Below, in pieces: positions 32,780 through 38,387 of a stretch of 38,387 nucleotides of DNA. Position numbers and translations under genes: made by a program. The first letter of the stretch is position 1, and every line of letters begins with the position of its first letter. The notes below the pieces were generated by a model that ran no database searches, had not been told where the DNA came from, and saw nothing but the letters and a program-made list of their open reading frames with translations. The stretch is from Nitrososphaerales archaeon (GTDB taxonomy: Archaea > Thermoproteota > Nitrososphaeria > Nitrososphaerales > JACAEJ01). The stretch spans positions 1 through 38,387 of the forward strand of contig JACAEJ010000073.1 of assembly GCA_013388925.1 (NCBI GenBank). Direction: 5' to 3'.

Positions 32780-33382
32780 ATGGCTGAAGGAGATTCCCAG
32801 AGTATCAAGATAGACAAGAAAAAGTTGCTCAAGGCAACGGCGTATATCTTTATCGTATTGGCCATCATCAGCGCCGTTTGGCTAGTACCAAGAGTAGCTT
32901 TAGGAACATCTACACCCTTCTTCAGTGTGTCGAGTGGAAGCATGATCCCCACCCTAAACGTGGGCGACTATATAGTCGTCAAGGCCGAGTCTTTTAATAA
33001 TTTAAACGTAAGCGACATAATAGTATTTTATAGCCCTTGGGATCCCGATGAGATAATAGTGCATCGTATCTATGCCATAAATCATGAACAGGAGATCATA
33101 AGAACAAAAGGTGATAATAATGACTATGTCGATCCTTGGTCTGTTACCAAAGAAGATTACATAGGCAAATACACAGGATTCAAGATTCCATATTTAGGCT
33201 ACCTTGCTTTTCTCTTCCCCCCTCCTGTAAATTACATATTCATCATAATCATACTGCTCATAGTATTTGTCATAGAGCTACTCCCTGCCGAAAAAGAGAA
33301 GGTAGAAGCCTTGCCCACAGTTATTGTTAACATTCGAAGACGATTTGTGAGACACAAAGACTCAAGTCCATTGATTCTGTAG
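32780..33382 (+). CDS. Signal peptidase I, archaeal/ER type
   Basis: A 200-residue membrane protein that removes signal peptides on the outer face of the membrane. TM1 at about residues 19-37; the catalytic Ser is in SSGSMIPTLNVGD (S54), with His95 in EIIVHRI, replacing the bacterial catalytic Lys as in archaeal/eukaryotic enzymes. An Asp in TKGDNND (D112) completes the typical arrangement. A second hydrophobic helix (about 145-166) near the C-terminus resembles archaeal homologues. The ATG follows a weak GATC-rich leader. Divergent from the Mrr-like gene. Confidence 0.9.
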   Translation: MAEGDSQSIKIDKKKLLKATAYIFIVLAIISAVWLVPRVALGTSTPFFSVSSGSMIPTLNVGDYIVVKAESFNNLNVSDIIVFYSPWDPDEIIVHRIYAINHEQEIIRTKGDNNDYVDPWSVTKEDYIGKYTGFKIPYLGYLAFLFPPPVNYIFIIIILLIVFVIELLPAEKEKVEALPTVIVNIRRRFVRHKDSSPLIL

Positions 33383-33405
33383 CCTTCAACCCGTCAATAC
33401 CTACA

Positions 33406-33414
33406 GTTTAAATA
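33406..33414 (+). promoter_or_regulatory. TATA box of the TBP gene
   Basis: GTTTAAATA is centred about 32 nt before the ATG at 33442, predicting a leader of only a few bases. This supports 33442 as the start instead of the upstream GTG at 33418. Confidence 0.5.
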
Positions 33415-33441
33415 TCGGTGTTATTCTTATATAGGGGGTGT

Positions 33442-34005
33442 ATGTTTTTGCCTCAGACAAAGGCTATTGTTAGTATAGAGAATGTGGTCGCTTCTGCCAC
33501 TGTCAATCAGATTGTTGATTTGAACGCCATCACAATGCTCTTCCCAGACGTCGAGTACCATCCTGACCAGTTCCCGGGGCTTGTATTCAGGCTGAAGGCC
33601 CCAAAGACTGCAACCCTCATCTTTAGCTCTGGTAAGATGGTGTGCACAGGGGCAAAGTCTGAAGATCAGGCAATGAAGGCTGTTAAAACTGTTGTGAGCA
33701 GGTTAAGGAAAGGCGGCGTGGAGATAGTCAACGAGCCTGTCATAGAGATACAGAACATAGTAGCCTCGGCCAGCCTTGGCGGCAAGGTGCACTTGGAAGA
33801 AGCTGCTAGGCAGTTGGAGAGGTCCATGTACGAGCCTGAGCAGTTTCCAGGACTGATCCATAGGATGAGTGATCCAAAGACGGTGATACTTCTTTTCGCA
33901 AGTGGGAAGCTCGTCTGTACGGGTGCCAAAAAAGAAGTCGAGGTCTACAAGGCCGTAAACAATCTTCATGGTATGCTCGAAGAGAAGGGTTTGATGATCT
34001 ACTGA
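33442..34005 (+). CDS. tbp: TATA-binding protein (TBP)
   Basis: 187 residues from the ATG at 33442; the track's GTG at 33418 would add eight residues and lies just after the TATA box, so it is unlikely. The protein consists of two imperfect repeats. The first begins IVSIENVVASATVNQIVDL and ends TLIFSSGKMVCTGAK; the second begins EIQNIVASASLGGKVHLEE and ends ILLFASGKLVCTGAK. The paired Phe and QFPGL blocks in each half bind and bend TATA DNA. It initiates transcription with TFB. Promoter and start agree with a near-leaderless transcript. Confidence 0.97.
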   Translation: MFLPQTKAIVSIENVVASATVNQIVDLNAITMLFPDVEYHPDQFPGLVFRLKAPKTATLIFSSGKMVCTGAKSEDQAMKAVKTVVSRLRKGGVEIVNEPVIEIQNIVASASLGGKVHLEEAARQLERSMYEPEQFPGLIHRMSDPKTVILLFASGKLVCTGAKKEVEVYKAVNNLHGMLEEKGLMIY

Positions 34006-34027
34006 ACCAATCTTACTACGAATATGG

Positions 34028-34672
34028 CTAGGAGTGCTTGCGCTTTACCATGCTGTATATCGCATTTCTTTGACCTTCATCAATTATATCCAGATCACAG
34101 AGGAAGTCTGCGAGCTCGGTTATCTTTGCAAGGGCATTAAGGTCTATATTCGAAGTTGCCAGTTTCTCTCTTCCTCCCTCCATCCTGTCTATCAACACAA
34201 GAGCATCCTCGACTACTCCTCCCTCACTCCTCACCGCTTCAGTAGCTTTGAAGATGGAGTCGCCTGTGGTTATAAGATCGTCCAAGATCACAACTCTCCA
34301 TCCAGGTCTTATTATCCCCTCGATTCTCTTTTTGGCGCCATGCTCCCTTGGTTCTTTCCTTACGTAGATGAGCGGTTTATCTAGGCTGTAGGCTACGGCG
34401 GTAGCGTATGTTAGTCCAGCGGTAGGTATCCCCCCAACAGCGTCTATCCGCTCCAGACCGACCATGTTCTTAAGACCCTCTACGAAGGCATCCACAACCT
34501 TCTTGAAGACTCCGGGAAAGCTCGGCACTATTCTAAGATCGATGTAATAAGAGCTCATCTTCCCACTGGTGAGTGTAAAAGTGCCAAATTGAAGGGCTCC
34601 TGTCTTTACAAGAACCCTCCCAAGCTCCTCGACAAGTTTAGACCTTCTTTCATTCCACCCCAAAACAATCAC
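34028..34672 (-). CDS. pyrE: Orotate phosphoribosyltransferase
   Basis: Produces orotidine monophosphate from orotate and PRPP in pyrimidine synthesis. The PRPP motif VVILDDLITTGDSI (about residues 144-157 of the longest ORF) is clear, with GTFTLTSGKMSSYYIDLR and GGIPTAGLTYATAVAYSL as family blocks and KEPREHGAKKRIEG in the catalytic loop. The track starts at 34723 within the previous ORF; GTG at 34672 (VIVLGWNERRSKL) or TTG at 34663 fits better because GGTGAT lies there, and I give 214 residues. Follows the DUF3467 gene closely on the same strand. Confidence 0.9.
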   Translation of the reverse strand: MIVLGWNERRSKLVEELGRVLVKTGALQFGTFTLTSGKMSSYYIDLRIVPSFPGVFKKVVDAFVEGLKNMVGLERIDAVGGIPTAGLTYATAVAYSLDKPLIYVRKEPREHGAKKRIEGIIRPGWRVVILDDLITTGDSIFKATEAVRSEGGVVEDALVLIDRMEGGREKLATSNIDLNALAKITELADFLCDLDIIDEGQRNAIYSMVKRKHS

Positions 34673-34691
34673 CTTCCCAAATCTTGGCAGG

Positions 34692-35015
34692 TTAAAGATA
34701 GGGCGAACCCATAGGTTCAACACCTGGTCGCTCAGGCACTTTGATCTCCCCTACCAACTTCTCGATCTCTTTTACATTTTTGTCCAAAAGATCTTTTAGT
34801 CGCTTTATCGCCAGTGGCGTTAGGATGACTTCTATCTGGACTTCACGAGTAGCTATGGGGGGTGTAGCTGGATCTTCTGTTTGCGTCACAAAATCGTTGA
34901 AGAAGCTAATCCTAAAGTCAAGGCCATTGAATGCACCATATGCCCCTGAACAATAAACTCTTCTAAAATCGGGTGAGTATTTGATTCTAATAGGAATTCG
35001 TGTAGGTTGATTCAT
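34692..35015 (-). CDS. DUF3467-like protein
   Basis: A 107-residue soluble protein. The block RRVYCSGAYGAFNGLDFRISFFN and later REVQIEVILTPLAIKRLKDLLDKNVKEIEKLVGEI fit the pattern of DUF3467 (Y.nGA....FDf.l.F ... V.VvmsPe.ak.L...L...i...E...G). Function is unknown; such proteins are small and widespread in archaea and bacteria. It lies just upstream of pyrE on the same strand, and its stop is 20 nt from the preferred pyrE start. ATATATAAAACT upstream is a probable TATA box. Confidence 0.7.
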   Translation of the reverse strand: MNQPTRIPIRIKYSPDFRRVYCSGAYGAFNGLDFRISFFNDFVTQTEDPATPPIATREVQIEVILTPLAIKRLKDLLDKNVKEIEKLVGEIKVPERPGVEPMGSPYL

Positions 35016-35258
35016 AATTTTTAGTTTTATATATGGCTATTTAAGGATGATTAATTTACTTGGCTTGCCTCAAAAGAGAACGGGCAGAGGGAAAGTTGTC
35101 GACCATCTTCCACTTAGTTCAATAAAGTTAAATGTTAACCAACCTTCGAAATGAAGAACGTTAATTAAGTTAGCATACCTTTGATGTTCAATCATGGCAT
35201 CACTTGAGGCATGTGCTCCTCACAGATTTATGCTCTCAGGATAGATAGGGGAAGATGA

Positions 35259-36290
35259 GTGGTAACCATTAGATCGTTGACAAGTAGCCTTCTCATGAGG
35301 CGAAGGAAAACGGCGGTCTTCGCTCTACTGTCTACATGCAACTGTAGGTGCATAATGTGCGATATGTGGAAGCTGAAGAGGGAGCACATAAGCCTTCAAG
35401 GAGCAAAGGAAGCATTGAACTTTCTTCGTGACAATGGATTCCTCGTTGTATACTTCACTGGCGGAGAGCCAACTCTCCATCCAGACTTGATAGAGATTGT
35501 AAATTATGCAAACAAGCTCGGCTTTGTCACCTCTGTAACTACCAATGGCACATGCTCCAAAGGAGTCATATATGGGCTAAGGGAGGCTGGGCTATATCTC
35601 CTTAGCGTCTCATTGGATCACTGGGATGATGAAGTTTGTGATAAAATTCGAGGCGTGAAGGGGATCAAGCAGAAAGAGGAGGAAGTAATTAGATATGCAA
35701 AAGATGCAGGACTCAAAGTGTACGCACTAACATACTTGAACCCTCACATCGTGGGAGATGGCGTGGAGGTTTTGGTCAAGTATGTCAACCGGGAGTTAAA
35801 AGTGCCCTTTGGCTTCTGCTACCCAACCTATTGTGATGATGGCAGCTATCACTTGGGCGGTGACCTTTCTGGCAAGGAGCTTCATGAATATGTGAATGAC
35901 TCTGTTAAGAGCATCTACGAAACGAAAAAAAAGGGTGCTTCCGTAGCCAACCCTTTTCTCTACATTGAAGACGTGATACGATTCAACAACAAGGAAGTGC
36001 CCAACTATTACTGTAAGGGTGGAGAAGAAGTGGTATACGTGGACTGGAAGGGTGATGTCTATCCCTGCTTTCTGAAGCCAAAGTTATTCAACATGTTGAC
36101 AGGAGATAAGCCTCGCTTCCTTAAGAAGGTGAAGTGTAACGAATGCCTCATAAACTGCTTCCGAGAACCTTCCCTATTCCCTCAAGCTCTTAAATCTCCA
36201 AAGCTCGTGTCGAGGGAAGTCATACATTCATGGAATGATACTGTGAAGTTGATACTGCCCAAGGTTCCCAGACATTTCAAGAAGGCTTGA
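35259..36290 (+). CDS. Radical SAM protein with C-terminal cysteine-rich (SPASM-like) region
   Basis: A 343-residue enzyme, GTG start with GGGGAAGATGA upstream. The motif CNCRCIMC (C27, C31 and C34 as CxxxCxxC) binds the catalytic [4Fe-4S]; GGEPTLHPDL is the glycine-rich SAM motif and SVSLDHWDDEVCDKIRG is the usual mid-barrel block. Later cysteines (YYCKGG, DVYPCFLKP, KCNECLINCF) suggest an auxiliary cluster as in SPASM/twitch proteins. Family members modify peptides or act on lipids or cofactors; substrate is unknown. No precursor peptide gene is obvious, apart from a weak 35-codon ORF at 35047. Confidence 0.82.
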   Translation: MVTIRSLTSSLLMRRRKTAVFALLSTCNCRCIMCDMWKLKREHISLQGAKEALNFLRDNGFLVVYFTGGEPTLHPDLIEIVNYANKLGFVTSVTTNGTCSKGVIYGLREAGLYLLSVSLDHWDDEVCDKIRGVKGIKQKEEEVIRYAKDAGLKVYALTYLNPHIVGDGVEVLVKYVNRELKVPFGFCYPTYCDDGSYHLGGDLSGKELHEYVNDSVKSIYETKKKGASVANPFLYIEDVIRFNNKEVPNYYCKGGEEVVYVDWKGDVYPCFLKPKLFNMLTGDKPRFLKKVKCNECLINCFREPSLFPQALKSPKLVSREVIHSWNDTVKLILPKVPRHFKKA

Positions 36291-36374
36291 GCAATCATAT
36301 AGTAGATGACTTTTTTCAAGAATAGTTGTCAAAAGGAAGATTACTGAGCTCTACCTAGTCGAGTTGCATGGTTC

Positions 36375-38387
36375 TTATCGTCTGATCGGAGCGAAGCGTT
36401 TGAGGCCTTCTATGCTGATGAAAGTTATCAGTACGCCTCCTGCCACCCAGATTATGTCTTCAAATGTGGGATAGAGTATGTGCATGGCTTCCCGCGCTCC
36501 AGGTATATGCAACAGTGCAGTGATTAGAAGGCTCTCCCAGATTACGGCAAATAGAAGCCATTTATGGGGTTTCGCCTTGTTTATTGTGAAGAGTAGTGAG
36601 CGGCAGTTTAATGCTATAGCCAACTCGACAAAGACGAACATAAGGAATAGCCTAGTTCTGGCAGCTTCTATTCCATAAGGCAATCCACTTATGAAAGCGA
36701 GAGTGAGAACAGGAGTTTCAACAAGTAGCGCTCTTATGAGGAATAACTTCACGTCCCATGTGAAGACAGGCTCGTCCCTGGGCCTTGGAGGTCTTTTCAT
36801 CAGATCAGGGTCGGCTGGACTGAAGCCTAAGGCCAGGGCTGGGAGGCCGTCCGTTGCTAGATTTATATAAAGAATGTGGACAGGGAGAAGTGGCAGTACA
36901 GCTTCCCCATAAAATCCCATAAAGCGCAAGATAAGCAAGGCCCCTATGCTCATCACAGCTATCTCTACCAGATTAGCTTGGAGAAGATACGCTAAGTACT
37001 TCTTTATGTTGTCATAGATCCACCGCCCAAGCTCGATGGCCTTAACTATGGTAGCGAAGTTATCATCGGTCAAGACCAAATCTGAAGCTTCCTTCGTGAC
37101 ATCCGTCCCTGAGATGCCCATCGCAATGCCTATATCTGAACGCTTCAAGGCCGGAGCATCATTTACACCGTCCCCTGTCATGGCCACTACACGACCCTTC
37201 TTCTTCCATGCCTCGACTATTCTGAGCTTATGGGAGGGGGAGACACGAGCATAAACAGTTACCTTCTCAACATACTTCTCAAATTCCTCGTCGCTTAGTC
37301 GATCCAGCTCTTCGCCTGTTAAGACAAGATCGCCTTCTTGGTATATGCCCATCTCCTTGGCTATGGCTACGGCTGTCAGCCTATGGTCCCCCGTAATCAT
37401 TATGGATCTCATACCGACCTGCTTGGCCGCCCCAACCGCCTTCACCGCCTCTGTCCTTGGAGGATCGATCATGCCCACCAGCCCGATGAATGAAAAATCT
37501 GTTTCGAGACGCTCACTGTCCAAGGGATCTAGACCTGTAGGCAGTACCCTCTCAGCTACCGCCAAGGTCCGTAGGGCACTCCTAGCCATCTCCTCATTAA
37601 CCGCCAAGATATGCCTTCTATCTTTCTCACTCATCTTCCTAAGTTGTCCATCTTCAAAGAGATAGTTACAACGCTCCAAGAGTATTTCGGGGGCACCCTT
37701 CATATAGGAAGCATAGATGCCACCTTGGGTGGGGTGGACCGTTGTCATAAGTTTCCGCTCAGAGCTGAAGGGCACCTCCGCTACCCTAGGGTGAAGCTCT
37801 CTGACTTCATTTTGTTTCAGGCCAACCTTCTCTGCCAGCACAATCAAGGCACCCTCCGTGGGATCACCCTTTACCGTCCATTTGCTACTGTCCGCCTCCA
37901 GCCTTGCGTCATTACAGAGGAGAACAGCCTTGGCGAGTCTTGCCAAAGCTCTCTCCAAGCCGGGGTCGATGGATCTTCCACCATAGAGAACCTCACCTCT
38001 TGGCTCGTAACCAACGCCGGTGACCTGTAGTTTTTTCCCATTAACATAGACCTGTCTTACGGTCATCTCTCCTTTTGTCAGCGTACCCGTTTTGTCTGAG
38101 CATATTATCTGGGTGGAGCCCAAGGTCTCAACAGCAGGCATCCTCCTGATCAAAGCGTTCCTCTTGGCCATAATGTGCATACCTATGGCCAAGCTTCCAG
38201 TTACAATGGCTGGTAGCGCTTCAGGGACAGCAGCTACGGCTAAGGCGATGCCGAACATAAGGACCTCGAGAAAGAAGTCAAGGCTAATGAATCCGAGTAT
38301 GAAATACTCTTCTGCTACTTCGACCACAGTTATCATGGATATTACTACGAGTGCTATTAATCCGAGCTTTTTACCTATCTCACTCAT
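36375..38387 (-). CDS. P2-type cation-transporting ATPase (partial, N-terminus off window)
   Basis: The visible 670 residues are the C-terminal three-quarters; the frame is open to the window edge, so the actuator domain and first helices lie beyond it (family about 900 residues). Landmarks: M4 motif VPEALPAIVT, phosphorylation site CSDKTGTLTKGEMT (Asp98 of the visible part), nucleotide-binding KGDPTEGAL and YMKGAPE, hinge MTGDGVNDAPALK, then C-terminal helices M5-M10. The P2A group transports Ca2+ or similar cations out of the cell; exact ion not determined. It stands on the minus strand, convergent with the radical SAM gene. Confidence 0.92.
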   Translation of the reverse strand: MSEIGKKLGLIALVVISMITVVEVAEEYFILGFISLDFFLEVLMFGIALAVAAVPEALPAIVTGSLAIGMHIMAKRNALIRRMPAVETLGSTQIICSDKTGTLTKGEMTVRQVYVNGKKLQVTGVGYEPRGEVLYGGRSIDPGLERALARLAKAVLLCNDARLEADSSKWTVKGDPTEGALIVLAEKVGLKQNEVRELHPRVAEVPFSSERKLMTTVHPTQGGIYASYMKGAPEILLERCNYLFEDGQLRKMSEKDRRHILAVNEEMARSALRTLAVAERVLPTGLDPLDSERLETDFSFIGLVGMIDPPRTEAVKAVGAAKQVGMRSIMITGDHRLTAVAIAKEMGIYQEGDLVLTGEELDRLSDEEFEKYVEKVTVYARVSPSHKLRIVEAWKKKGRVVAMTGDGVNDAPALKRSDIGIAMGISGTDVTKEASDLVLTDDNFATIVKAIELGRWIYDNIKKYLAYLLQANLVEIAVMSIGALLILRFMGFYGEAVLPLLPVHILYINLATDGLPALALGFSPADPDLMKRPPRPRDEPVFTWDVKLFLIRALLVETPVLTLAFISGLPYGIEAARTRLFLMFVFVELAIALNCRSLLFTINKAKPHKWLLFAVIWESLLITALLHIPGAREAMHILYPTFEDIIWVAGGVLITFISIEGLKRFAPIRR

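Noticed and set aside
35047-35154. 35-codon ORF upstream of the radical SAM gene
   Set aside because: Protein-like in part (PQKRTGRGKVVDHL) but too short and unrecognised to annotate.
1-38387. CRISPR array, rRNA or complete insertion sequence
   Set aside because: No regularly spaced repeats, no rRNA-like sequence and no DDE/HUH transposase gene seen on reading both strands.

Overview
The window is a 38.4 kb piece of an archaeal chromosome. Evidence: a TATA-binding protein with two saddle repeats, a class I lysyl-tRNA synthetase, a CDC48/VAT-type AAA+ ATPase ending in a proteasome-docking tail, ABCE1/RLI, an Nre-type repair protein with a PCNA-binding tail, a DUF99 protein, an archaeal/ER-type signal peptidase and a TRAM protein. 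Promoters look like TATA boxes 25-30 nt before leaderless or short-leader starts. The small proteins near the left end recall families I associate with Bathyarchaeia/Nitrososphaeria, so a TACK-side archaeon is my guess, not a demonstrated placement. Most of the window is ordinary, densely packed housekeeping sequence.

Layout. 1-1.7 kb: small-gene zone with a transposase-N-terminus-like protein, two short archaeal proteins and tRNA-Arg(GCG), the second protein ORF running antisense into the tRNA. 1.9-11.1 kb: a long minus-strand run, in transcription order Nre, SplB-like radical SAM, ABCE1, CDC48, class I LysRS, LhgO-like FAD oxidase (DNA repair, translation and protein quality control). 11.3-16 kb: MFS and MarC membrane proteins, DUF99, HAD phosphatase, 5-formyl-THF cyclo-ligase-like protein and LysE exporter. 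16-21.7 kb: an AAA+ ATPase with a possible nuclease-like tail, a decayed yjbQ fragment, a TRAM gene lacking a normal start codon, a zinc-ribbon/coiled-coil pair, a small zinc protein, a CBS protein and a Trm5-like methyltransferase. 21.7-28.1 kb: RDD protein, nitroreductase, membrane-anchored matrixin-like protease, FeoA/FeoB ferrous-iron uptake, a second HAD phosphatase and a PPOX-fold flavoprotein. 28.1-38.4 kb: a LigD/PrimPol-like primase-polymerase with a winged-helix N-terminus, an ABC exporter with an intervening mini zinc finger, an Mrr-like endonuclease, signal peptidase, TBP, OPRTase with a DUF3467 neighbour, a radical SAM protein and a P2-type cation ATPase cut by the window end.

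Most notable non-gene signals: (i) a ~85-bp imperfect palindromic element present twice, upstream of cdc48 and between nre and the MFS gene, whose arm carries the TATA region and which appears to have altered the ABCE1 C-terminus; (ii) a TRAM gene whose family-typical Met codon reads ACG; (iii) a start-less yjbQ remnant; (iv) a dyad between feoA and a small unlisted ORF. No CRISPR array and no complete insertion sequence was seen. No clearly new multi-gene system is demonstrable from the sequence alone.
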